From Metaclostridioides mangenotii (GTDB lineage: Bacteria > Bacillota > Clostridia > Peptostreptococcales > Peptostreptococcaceae), in the NCBI RefSeq assembly GCF_018917235.1, contig NZ_JAHLOF010000006.1, positions 124,001 to 188,000 on the forward strand: a DNA stretch of 64,000 nucleotides, read 5' to 3'. Both the position numbers and the translations under genes were made by a program. Below, one piece after another: positions 37,142-44,621 of this stretch; within the stretch, counting starts at the first letter, position 1; each line of letters starts with the position of its first letter. The notes under the pieces are model-generated. The model was not told the DNA's origin. It did not search any database and worked only from the letters and a program-made list of their open reading frames with translations.

Positions 37142-37405
37142 TAAATATTTAATACAAAAAAGGCAATGATTAGGAAGAGTAAATCTAAATCAGTTAATAG
37201 AGATGGAAACCCACCGGCTGAAAAGTTTCCTTAACACGAGAGATCGAAAACTACCTATGAGCTTCTATCTGAAGTTATCAATAGATTTTAGTAAGAATAG
37301 ACGTATAACTTACGTTAAAGTACAAGTGGATTTTTTATAAATCAATTTGGGTGGAACCGCGGGAATATGATTCTCGTCCCTTTTTAGGGACGGGAATCTT
37401 TTTTA
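37142..37405 (+). ncRNA. T-box leader controlling thrCB (threonine-tRNA sensing)
   Basis: The T-box sequence GGGTGGAACCGCGGG is at 37349-37363. Stem I elements are seen upstream: AGTA near 37180, AGAGA before GATGGAAACC, and the apical GGCTGAAAAG near 37220. The 3' side of Stem I reads GAAAACTACCTATGAG, in which ACT and ACC are both threonine codons and can serve as specifier. The terminator stem is GATTCTCGTCCCT with AGGGACGGGAATC (37369-37398) followed by eight T. Uncharged tRNA-Thr would bind, favour the antiterminator and switch on threonine synthesis. The specifier assignment is inferred from the downstream genes. Confidence 0.92.
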
Positions 37406-37530
37406 TTGAAAATTTTCAAGAAATCTATTGTTTTTGATATTTTGCAAACTACTAAATATTTTTAAATATATAACAAAATATGAAATTATAAATTTATATA
37501 AATTAATGTAAAAAATTCGGAGGTAAAAAT

Positions 37531-39012
37531 ATGGACTTTATAAGTACTCGTGGAAATAATGACAAATTAACAGCATCACAAGCAATAATAAAAGGAATTT
37601 CAAATGATGGAGGACTTTATGCACCAAGCTATTTTCCAAATATAACAAATAAACTAAAAAATTTTATAGATATGACTTACTCAGAAATTGCTTTTGAATT
37701 ATTAAAAGAGTTTTTAACCGACTTTAAAGTTGATGAAATTAAAAATTGTATACAAAACTCTTACGATGAAAAATTTGGATATAAAAATGCTGTTAACATA
37801 AGAAAGGTAAATGATTCATATTTTTTAGAGCTTTATCATGGACATACACTTGCTTTTAAAGATATGGCCCTGACAATAATGCCTCATCTTCTAAAAACTT
37901 CTATAGAAAAAATCGGAATAAATAATGAAGTCGTTATTTTAACTGCAACTTCAGGAGATACTGGAAAAGCTGCACTTGAAGGATTTAAAGATGTTGAAAA
38001 TACTAAAATTATTGTTTTCTTCCCTGAGGATGGTGTTAGTGCCATACAAAAACTTCAGATGAAAACTCAAAAAGGCAAAAACACTCATGTAGTTGGCATC
38101 AGAGGCAATTTTGATGATGCTCAATCTGCTGTAAAAGATATTTTTTCAGATGAAAAATTTTCAGAAGAGCTCCTAGAGAATGGATATGTACTCTCTTCCG
38201 CTAATTCAATAAATATCGGAAGATTGCTACCGCAAGTAGTTTACTATTTTTATTCATATATAAACTTAGTCTCTACTGGTGAAATAAATATGTATGACAA
38301 AGTAAATTTCGTTGTTCCGACTGGAAATTTCGGCAATATACTTGCAGGCTACTATGCAAAAAAAATGGGACTTCCGATAAATAAACTTATTTGTGCTTCA
38401 AATGACAACAATGTACTGTATGACTTTTTTAACACAGGTAAATACGATAAAAATAGAATATTAAAACTAACCACATCCCCTTCGATGGATATTTTGATAT
38501 CAAGCAACCTGGAAAGACTATTGTTTGAAATATCCGATAGAAATACTGCTACAGTAAAAGGTCTAATGAATAATCTAAACTCACAAGGTTATTACGAAAT
38601 AGACAGTAATATGAAGCGCAAATTGGACTCTTTCCATGCAGAGTACTCTAATGAAGCAGACGTAAATAGTACTATAAAAAATGTATTTGAGAGTTTTAAC
38701 TATCTTGTAGATACTCATACCGCGGTTGCATACAATTGCTATAAAAATTACGTTCAAAAAACTTCTGATAATACTAAAACGATCATTGTAAGCACTGCAA
38801 GCCCTTACAAATTTTGCGAAGATGTTTTAAAATCTTTAGAACATGATACATCAAATTTAGATGACTTTGAGATTGCAGATAAATTACAAGATTTATCAAA
38901 AGTTAAAATACCTGATTCAATATTGAGATTAAAAGAGGATGAAATAATTCATAAGAATATTTCAGATAAAGATAAGTTAAAGATAGAGATCAAAAAATTC
39001 TTAAAGGTGTAG
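37531..39012 (+). CDS. thrC: Threonine synthase
   Basis: This PLP enzyme converts O-phosphohomoserine to threonine. The 493 residues are the long form (E. coli/yeast type) with the N-terminal domain starting STRGN. Lys110 in HGHTLAFKDMAL binds PLP. TATSGDTGKAALEGF is the phosphate-binding loop region, and VPTGNFGNILAGYYAKKMGLP binds PLP in the second domain. CGGAGG lies before the ATG. It is the first gene of the T-box-controlled operon and is followed after ten bases by thrB. Confidence 0.96.
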   Translation: MDFISTRGNNDKLTASQAIIKGISNDGGLYAPSYFPNITNKLKNFIDMTYSEIAFELLKEFLTDFKVDEIKNCIQNSYDEKFGYKNAVNIRKVNDSYFLELYHGHTLAFKDMALTIMPHLLKTSIEKIGINNEVVILTATSGDTGKAALEGFKDVENTKIIVFFPEDGVSAIQKLQMKTQKGKNTHVVGIRGNFDDAQSAVKDIFSDEKFSEELLENGYVLSSANSINIGRLLPQVVYYFYSYINLVSTGEINMYDKVNFVVPTGNFGNILAGYYAKKMGLPINKLICASNDNNVLYDFFNTGKYDKNRILKLTTSPSMDILISSNLERLLFEISDRNTATVKGLMNNLNSQGYYEIDSNMKRKLDSFHAEYSNEADVNSTIKNVFESFNYLVDTHTAVAYNCYKNYVQKTSDNTKTIIVSTASPYKFCEDVLKSLEHDTSNLDDFEIADKLQDLSKVKIPDSILRLKEDEIIHKNISDKDKLKIEIKKFLKV

Positions 39013-39022
39013 GTGATTAATC

Positions 39023-39913
39023 ATGATAGAAATTATAGTTCCAGCAACAACTGCAAATGTGGGTCCTGGATTTGACTGTCTAGGTATCGCACTTGATTTA
39101 TACAATAAATTTTATTTTGAAGAAATAGAAAATGGTCTTATAATCGAGGGCTGTGACAACAAATATAAAAATGAAGACAACTTAGTATATTCATCAATGA
39201 GGTACTATTTTGATACAGTAAAGCCAGATAGAGTTCCAAATGGTGTAAAAATAGTAATAGAAGATAATATTCCAATTTGTAGAGGTCTTGGAAGTAGTGC
39301 AACTTGCATAGTAGCAGGGGTATTGGCAGCAGATGCTTTAACTGGTACTAATTTGAGCAAAGACGAACTTTTAAAAATCGCTTGCGAAATTGAAGGTCAC
39401 CCTGACAATGTAGCTCCTGCGATATTCGGAAATATGATGGTATGTATAACAGATGGCGATGATCTTCATTACGATGTAGTCAAAGTTCCAGAAGAATTAA
39501 AATTCTGCGCTTTTATCCCAGAATTTAAACTTTCGACAGAACAAGCTAGAAACGTTCTCCCAACAGAAGTTTCACATATAGACGCAGTATTTAATGTCGG
39601 TAGAGTCTCAATGCTAATATCGTCGATGTTAAACAAAAACTTTGATCTATTGAAAGTAGCTTGCCAAGACAAGCTTCATCAAGCATATAGGGGAACTCTG
39701 ATAAATGGATATGAAAATATCATTGACTATGCTAATAAAATAGGAGCTTTGGGAGTATTCATAAGTGGATCAGGATCTACAATTATGTCATTAATTCTTG
39801 AAGATGAAAACTTCAAAAATAATATGATTTCATATTTTGCAAAGCATGATATAAAATGGGATATAAAGGATCTCAACTGTGATTTAAACGGCGCTGTTGT
39901 TAACTATATTTAA
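39023..39913 (+). CDS. thrB: Homoserine kinase
   Basis: This GHMP-family kinase makes O-phosphohomoserine for ThrC. The 296 residues begin with VPATTANVGPGFDCLGIALD. The ATP-binding loop is IPICRGLGSSATCIVAG at about 87-103, followed by EGHPDNVAPAIFG, and GVFISGSGSTIMSL near the C-terminus. AGGTGAT is the ribosome binding site within the ten-base gap after thrC. Homoserine dehydrogenase is not encoded here, so the supply of homoserine comes from elsewhere. Confidence 0.96.
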   Translation: MIEIIVPATTANVGPGFDCLGIALDLYNKFYFEEIENGLIIEGCDNKYKNEDNLVYSSMRYYFDTVKPDRVPNGVKIVIEDNIPICRGLGSSATCIVAGVLAADALTGTNLSKDELLKIACEIEGHPDNVAPAIFGNMMVCITDGDDLHYDVVKVPEELKFCAFIPEFKLSTEQARNVLPTEVSHIDAVFNVGRVSMLISSMLNKNFDLLKVACQDKLHQAYRGTLINGYENIIDYANKIGALGVFISGSGSTIMSLILEDENFKNNMISYFAKHDIKWDIKDLNCDLNGAVVNYI

Positions 39914-39985
39914 ATTTAACTGAAAATAATATTTAAGCAAATTATTTAAATATAGTCTAATCTGAAATTTTATAGTATAATAATT

Positions 39986-40032
39986 AGTACTAGGTAATAA
40001 TATTAAGTATTATAATCTAGTACTTTTATTTT
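39986..40032 (+). terminator. Hairpin between thrB and the nitronate monooxygenase gene
   Basis: The 8-bp outer stem AGTACTAG/CTAGTACT (39986-39993 with 40017-40024) encloses a weaker inner stem and is followed by TTTATTTT. It probably ends the thr transcript. A TATAAT lies just before it, so it might also be at the very 5' end of the next transcript. Confidence 0.6.
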
Positions 40033-40052
40033 GAAGATTAGGAGGGATTATT

Positions 40053-41108
40053 ATAAAAGAATTAATAATCGGAGATTTAGTTGCAAAGATTCCGATAATT
40101 CAAGGAGGAATGGGAGTTGGTATCTCTAGATCATCTTTAGCAGGTGCAGTAGCAAAACTAGGTGGTGTAGGTGTACTATCAGGTGTCCAAATTGGATATG
40201 ATGAAGAAGACTTTGAAACTAATACTATAAATGCAAATTTGAGAGCTTTGAGAAAACATATTAAAAGAGCTAAAGAAATTTCTAATAACGGAATTATTGG
40301 AATAAACTTTATGGTGGCCATGAAGGAATATGAAACTTATGTCAAAGAAGCGATTAAATCTGGTATAGATCTAATAATTTCTGGAGCAGGGCTTCCTGCT
40401 AAGTTGCCTTCTTTAACAAAGGGCACTAACACTAAAATAGCTCCAATAGTATCAAGTGCTAAGGCTGCCAAAGTTATACTTAAAATGTGGGATCGAAAAG
40501 ATCAAACTACAGCAGATATGTTAATTGTAGAAGGCCCTAATGCTGGCGGTCACCTAGGATTTAGTAATGAAGAATTAGACCATATTCAAGAAATAGATTA
40601 CGACAATGAATTCAAAGAGATACTTAAAATAGCGAAAGTTTTTGGAGATAAATTTAATAAAAATATTCCTGTTATTGCAGCAGGTGGTATATCATCATCT
40701 GAAGATGTAAAAAAATACATCGATCTTGGAGCTGATGGTGTACAAATTGGTACAAGATTTATTACTACTGAAGAGTGTGATGCCGACGAAAAGTTTAAAA
40801 TGGCTATAGTTAACGCTCAGAAAGAAGATATTCAAATAGTAAAAAGTCCTGTTGGACTGCCAGGAAGAGCAATAAAAAATAAATTTATTGAAAAAGTAAA
40901 GTTAAACCGCGAAAATATTGAAAAATGCTACAACTGTCTTATACCTTGTAATCCAAAAGAAACCCCTTACTGCATATCTCAAGCACTGATAAATGCGGTT
41001 AAAGGAGATATTGATAATGCACTTTTATTCACTGGGAGCGAAGGGTATAAAATTGATAGAATTTCTACTGTAGAAGAAGTTGTATCTGATCTTACATCAA
41101 AATTATAG
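40053..41108 (+). CDS. Nitronate monooxygenase (2-nitropropane dioxygenase family), probable AUA start
   Basis: The FMN-dependent TIM-barrel enzyme has 351 residues if it begins at 40053. Motifs are PIIQGGMGVGISRSSLAG (N-terminal FMN phosphate and substrate region), MLIVEGPNAGGHLGF, and PVIAAGGISSSEDVKKYIDLGADGVQIGTRF. The first ATG in the frame is 40110, but starting there would cut off the conserved KIPIIQGGMGVG strand. The frame is open upstream, and GGAGGG sits six bases before an ATA codon at 40053, followed by KELIIGDLVAKIP, exactly the family N-terminus. No ATG, GTG or TTG is available there. The enzyme would oxidise nitronates, or may be related to FabK-type reductases. Confidence 0.85.
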   Translation: MKELIIGDLVAKIPIIQGGMGVGISRSSLAGAVAKLGGVGVLSGVQIGYDEEDFETNTINANLRALRKHIKRAKEISNNGIIGINFMVAMKEYETYVKEAIKSGIDLIISGAGLPAKLPSLTKGTNTKIAPIVSSAKAAKVILKMWDRKDQTTADMLIVEGPNAGGHLGFSNEELDHIQEIDYDNEFKEILKIAKVFGDKFNKNIPVIAAGGISSSEDVKKYIDLGADGVQIGTRFITTEECDADEKFKMAIVNAQKEDIQIVKSPVGLPGRAIKNKFIEKVKLNRENIEKCYNCLIPCNPKETPYCISQALINAVKGDIDNALLFTGSEGYKIDRISTVEEVVSDLTSKL

Positions 41109-41112
41109 AGTA

Positions 41113-41162
41113 AAATAAAAGTCTGTATCGTGTTGATAAGTTCAACTTACAGACTTTTATTT
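41113..41162. terminator. Bidirectional terminator between converging genes
   Basis: A 15-bp perfect stem (41113-41127 with 41148-41162) with A-rich and T-rich flanks lies between the monooxygenase and flavin reductase genes. Confidence 0.9.
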
Positions 41163-41199
41163 ATATCTTTTATATAATTATATATTTCATTTTAAGAGA

Positions 41200-41712
41200 T
41201 TAGTCTTCTTTAACAAGTACATCCATTATTTCCGCTATATATATTTGGTGGAAGTCACTATTTGGATACCATTTCTCGATTAGACTTTCATCATAGAATC
41301 CATCTGGATCTACAGTTTGTTTATACGCATTTTTACATATTATAGCCAAATTAGCTTCCTCAAAATAAGGAACTTCTTCTTCGTGTAGAACTTTATAACC
41401 TATTTTAGCTACTTTATCCTCTTCACGTCCAGAAACACTTCCACAGTAAGCAAGATCTTCCCTGTACTTTTTATCGAAGAAAGTTAAAGAAAATGTATCA
41501 GAGCTGTCTATAAATTGTTTTGTATGACGTTGAGGTCTTATAAATATAATTGCTATATTTTTACCCCATAGAAATCCCACTCCACCCCAAGAAGCAGTCA
41601 TAGTATTAACTTTACCCTCTTTTTCTGCTGAAACCAACATCCAATCGTTACTTATTATGTCAATTGGATTTCTAGAAATTTCAGTAGGGCTTATTTTTTT
41701 AAAAGTACTCAT
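41200..41712 (-). CDS. Flavin reductase family protein (FMN-binding split barrel)
   Basis: The 170-residue flavoprotein has the split-barrel features: NDWMLVSAEKEGKVNTMTASWGGVG is the N-terminal strand pair, KNIAIIFIRPQRHTKQFI contacts flavin phosphate, and FSLTFFDKKY with YCGSVSGREEDKVAK follow. Members reduce or bind FMN, and several are electron carriers of anaerobes. AAGGAGG precedes the ATG. It converges with the FMN-dependent monooxygenase gene; a functional link is possible but not shown. It is monocistronic. Confidence 0.88.
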   Translation of the reverse strand: MSTFKKISPTEISRNPIDIISNDWMLVSAEKEGKVNTMTASWGGVGFLWGKNIAIIFIRPQRHTKQFIDSSDTFSLTFFDKKYREDLAYCGSVSGREEDKVAKIGYKVLHEEEVPYFEEANLAIICKNAYKQTVDPDGFYDESLIEKWYPNSDFHQIYIAEIMDVLVKED

Positions 41713-41855
41713 ATCGGTACCTCCTTAATAATTGAATAGTTTATACATTTTTATCTATGTACTTTAGATTTATAAAGTTAATTATATCATAATGATAGAT
41801 ATTAATGTACTACACCTATATTCTATTCATAAAGATTAAAAAAATAACTCCTTAT

Positions 41856-41972
41856 TTAAAAGTATGAGGTTTGATTTTTTCCAATCGTGTTTAATGCATT
41901 TGTCGTAGGAGTATACATAACACCAATAGAAATTGTTAAACCTAGTGATAATACTTTCTTACTAAATTTCAT
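41856..41972 (-). pseudogene. Orphan signal-peptide stub (38 residues)
   Basis: The short frame encodes a textbook signal peptide (MKFSKKVLSLGLTISIGVMY, then PTTNA) followed by only about twelve residues before a stop. No strong ribosome binding site precedes the ATG. The most likely reading is the 5' remnant of a gene for a secreted protein whose body was lost. The alternative is a small secreted peptide. No matching downstream fragment is seen in the 140 bases that follow. Confidence 0.45.
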
Positions 41973-42227
41973 ATTCAAACTTAGCCATTGTTAAATGTTT
42001 GTTCGCAAGCTAAATTATACAATAATATAAACATAATTCCCCCTTTTCGTAAAATTGTATTTATTTATAAAAGTTCAACCTTTGACTACTTAACAAATTA
42101 ATATTATTATATAATGAGTAAGTAATTGCTAAAATTGTTCTTAAATTTCTTTTTATAGGAAATTATATAAAGATATTGTATAATAGTATAGTGTCTAGAA
42201 CATCACTAGAAAAAGGATGTGTTGCTA

Positions 42228-43163
42228 ATGATAAGATATTATAAGACTATTGAAAATAAACTAGAAAAATTAAATTCCTTTGAAAGTGATTGTTGGATAA
42301 ATTTAATAGAGCCAACCCAATCAGAGATAAACACAGTATCTAATATGCTAAATTTAGATATTGAAAGTCTTGAAGCAGCACTTGATGAGGAAGAACGTTC
42401 TAGAATTGAAGCTGAAGATAATCATACATTGATCCTTATAGACATCCCTATTGACGAGAGTAGCTCTAACTCATCACACTACTCTACAATACCACTTGGT
42501 ATTATATTGATGGATAATGCAATTATAACAGTATGTAACTCTCAGACGAAGATTCTTAACGACTTTATCGTAGGCCATATTAAGGAATTTTATACTTCTA
42601 AAAAGACCCGATTTGTTCTTCAGATACTTAGAAAAAATGCAAGTTATTACTTAAACTATCTGAGAAGAATAAATAAAATGACTATTGCTATAGAGAGAGA
42701 GATACATAAATCCATGAAAAATAAAGAGCTTGTTCAATTACTAGAACTTGAAAAATCTCTGGTTTATTTCTCTACATCACTTAAGGCAAACGAAATGGTA
42801 TTAAATAAAATGGTTCGTTTTACTAGTTTGAAAAAATATCCTGATGATGAAGACCTACTTGAGGACGTAATAGTCGAAAACAGACAGGCTGTAGAAATGG
42901 CCAAAATATATGGAGATATACTTAGTAGAATCATGGATGCTTTTAGCGCCATCGTAAACAATAACCAGAACAACGTAATGCAATTCTTAACAGTTGTCAC
43001 ATTAATTTTTTCAATCCCAACGATAATATCAGGATTTTTTGGTATGAATGTAAACGGGATACCATTTGATACTGGTCCATTAGGATTCTGGATGGTAGTT
43101 TTTGTTACAACACTTATCTGCATAGTTGTCGCTATATTTATGTTTAGAAATAAACTACTATAG
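42228..43163 (+). CDS. corA: CorA-family magnesium transporter
   Basis: The 311-residue protein has a long N-terminal cytoplasmic domain with a coiled alpha-helical willow-type region and two C-terminal membrane helices. The pore motif is GMN in GFFGMNVNGIPF, located between helices TVVTLIFSIPTIISGFF and FWMVVFVTTLICIVVAIFMF. The family forms pentameric Mg2+ (or Co2+) channels. The longest frame starts at a GTG at 42219; the ATG at 42228 has AAAGGA ten bases upstream and is preferred. The stop codon and last five codons lie inside a 30-bp hairpin. It is monocistronic. Confidence 0.92.
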   Translation: MIRYYKTIENKLEKLNSFESDCWINLIEPTQSEINTVSNMLNLDIESLEAALDEEERSRIEAEDNHTLILIDIPIDESSSNSSHYSTIPLGIILMDNAIITVCNSQTKILNDFIVGHIKEFYTSKKTRFVLQILRKNASYYLNYLRRINKMTIAIEREIHKSMKNKELVQLLELEKSLVYFSTSLKANEMVLNKMVRFTSLKKYPDDEDLLEDVIVENRQAVEMAKIYGDILSRIMDAFSAIVNNNQNNVMQFLTVVTLIFSIPTIISGFFGMNVNGIPFDTGPLGFWMVVFVTTLICIVVAIFMFRNKLL

Positions 43164-43221
43164 ACAAAGCCTTTAGATATTAATTTATAATTCTAAAGGC
43201 TTTGTCTATAGTAGTTTATTT
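43148..43221. terminator. Exceptional 30-bp perfect hairpin across the corA stop codon
   Basis: The arms 43148-43177 and 43192-43221 are perfect reverse complements with a 14-base loop. The left arm includes the last codons of corA and the TAG stop. The right arm is a perfect inverted copy of the gene end. A/T tracts on both sides would end transcription in both directions, serving corA and the converging membrane gene. Confidence 0.85.
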
Positions 43222-43278
43222 AATTTTACAAATGATAGTCTGTCGATTTTCTTCACATTTATGCAGTTGTTTTAAACC

Positions 43279-44088
43279 TTAATATTTTTTTATTACTTTT
43301 AGCTGGAAGTAATAAAAAACTGCTAGTACTGTAGTTGTAAATAAAATACTTACAATAATACCTGTGCTACCTTGAAGAAATTTAGTGACACCTTCAAAAC
43401 AAGAGATTATACCAGCCAATCCAAGAGCCCATATTATTATTAAAAATGGTTTATTTATACTATCAGCAAATAAGACGTAAATAGTAGAAATAGCCATTAA
43501 TGTTATAATAGCAATTATCCTATGAAATCCTTCTATGACAATTATCAATGTATTCGGGAATACTAATCCAAACGCTATATTTAATCCTATATAACCAAAT
43601 AGGATTAAAAAAAATGCAGCCCCAAAAAATTTACTAGACTTTTTGCTATAAACTTCTGAGTTTATAAGCTTAAATATAATAAAAATTACTGGCATTAATA
43701 GTATAGCTCCGAATAAAATTCTTCCTATGTCTACTCTGCTACCTAAACTTACTAATTCGTAAAAAAGCGAAAACATCGTAAATATAGCAAATATGGATAG
43801 AAAAAATTTTGAAATATCTTTAAGAGTCATATTTCCTATATTCTCAATTATTTCATCAGATAGCTTCTTTGAATCTATACCGAAGTAGTCTTCTGCAGTT
43901 ATTCCCTGTTTTTGTGCATCTAACAAGTCGTTTAGTAATTCTAGTAGTGTTTCTTCAACTTCAATATCATTTTTTAACATGTCTTTACTTCTTATATACA
44001 GTAAAATATCACTGTAGTATTTTTCATTTTCCATAGTTAATAATCCTCTTAAACGATTATTCTCCTCAATTAATTCCTTAAGTTTCAT
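43279..44088 (-). CDS. PadR-associated membrane protein, HAAS/DUF1129-like
   Basis: The 269-residue protein begins with a soluble helical domain (EENNRLRGLL, YYSDILLYIRSKDMLKND, LLNDLLDAQKQGITAEDYFG, about 1-75) similar to the HAAS-type segments of proteins that sit beside PadR regulators. About six membrane helices follow. Its gene overlaps the padR gene by eleven bases. The frame opens at GTG 44097; GGGGTG lies six bases before the ATG at 44088, which I use. Function is unknown; a regulator-coupled membrane sensor or stress protein is likely. Confidence 0.7.
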   Translation of the reverse strand: MKLKELIEENNRLRGLLTMENEKYYSDILLYIRSKDMLKNDIEVEETLLELLNDLLDAQKQGITAEDYFGIDSKKLSDEIIENIGNMTLKDISKFFLSIFAIFTMFSLFYELVSLGSRVDIGRILFGAILLMPVIFIIFKLINSEVYSKKSSKFFGAAFFLILFGYIGLNIAFGLVFPNTLIIVIEGFHRIIAIITLMAISTIYVLFADSINKPFLIIIWALGLAGIISCFEGVTKFLQGSTGIIVSILFTTTVLAVFYYFQLKVIKKY

Positions 44089-44419
44089 TCTTATCACCCC
44101 TAATTAGCCTGTTTACACTCGATTCTAATGATTCCCACTGTACTTTAAATGCTTCAAGACTTTCTTTTCCTATTTCTGATAAATGATAGTACTTTCGCAT
44201 AGGCCCTTCTGGAGAAGGTCGCATAACACCCTCTATAAGCTTTTGTTTTTGTAGTTTTAAAAGTAGCGGATATATAGTACCTTCAGCCACCATGTGAAAT
44301 CCATTTTTTTGTAGTTTATCATGCATCTCATAACCATAAACCTCTCCTTGAGAAATAATCTCTAACATGCATCCTTCTAGAATCCCCTTCAACATTTGAG
44401 AAGAGTTTTTATTATCCAT
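44078..44419 (-). CDS. PadR-family transcriptional regulator
   Basis: The 113-residue winged-helix regulator has the typical start MLKGILEGCMLEIISQGEVYGYEM, recognition region EGTIYPLLLKLQKQKLIEG, and wing PSPEGPMRKYYHLSEIGKESL, followed by a C-terminal dimerisation helix. It is the first gene of a two-gene operon with the HAAS-like membrane protein. The promoter has a 15-bp palindrome over the -35 box, which fits autorepression released by a ligand or membrane stress. GAGGTG precedes the ATG. Confidence 0.93.
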   Translation of the reverse strand: MDNKNSSQMLKGILEGCMLEIISQGEVYGYEMHDKLQKNGFHMVAEGTIYPLLLKLQKQKLIEGVMRPSPEGPMRKYYHLSEIGKESLEAFKVQWESLESSVNRLIRGDKNET

Positions 44420-44465
44420 TTTTTCACCTCATATACTACCTTGTTTTACAATATAGTCTATTTAT

Positions 44466-44494
44466 ATAATAATATATTTTCACTATATTGTAAA
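44466..44494 (-). promoter_or_regulatory. Promoter of the padR operon
   Basis: TTTACA (44489-44494) and TATTAT (44466-44471) are 17 bases apart on the minus strand. The -35 box falls in the centre of a palindrome. Confidence 0.65.
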
Positions 44495-44510
44495 GCAATA
44501 TAGTGAAAAT
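44476..44510. promoter_or_regulatory. Likely PadR operator
   Basis: Perfect 15-bp arms ATTTTCACTATATTG and CAATATAGTGAAAAT surround five bases. A further copy of the half-site CAATATAGT occurs at 44449-44457, between the -10 box and the ATG. Confidence 0.6.
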
Positions 44511-44513
44511 AAA

Positions 44514-44561
44514 AAATCCACTATAAATTATTAATATACTCTTACAATTTATAGTGGATTT
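44514..44561 (-). terminator. Terminator of the Sel1/TPR gene
   Basis: A perfect 16-bp stem (44514-44529 with 44546-44561) is followed on the minus strand by six T. It lies about 60 bases after the stop codon. Confidence 0.85.
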
Positions 44562-44621
44562 CTATCATCTATTCTTGAGAAACTTTTATTTTATTTATTA
44601 AATCAAAATTATAATTTAAAT

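Noticed and set aside
40100..40321. 73-residue minus-strand frame over the nitronate monooxygenase
   Set aside because: It is antisense to the conserved FMN-binding region and has no start signals.
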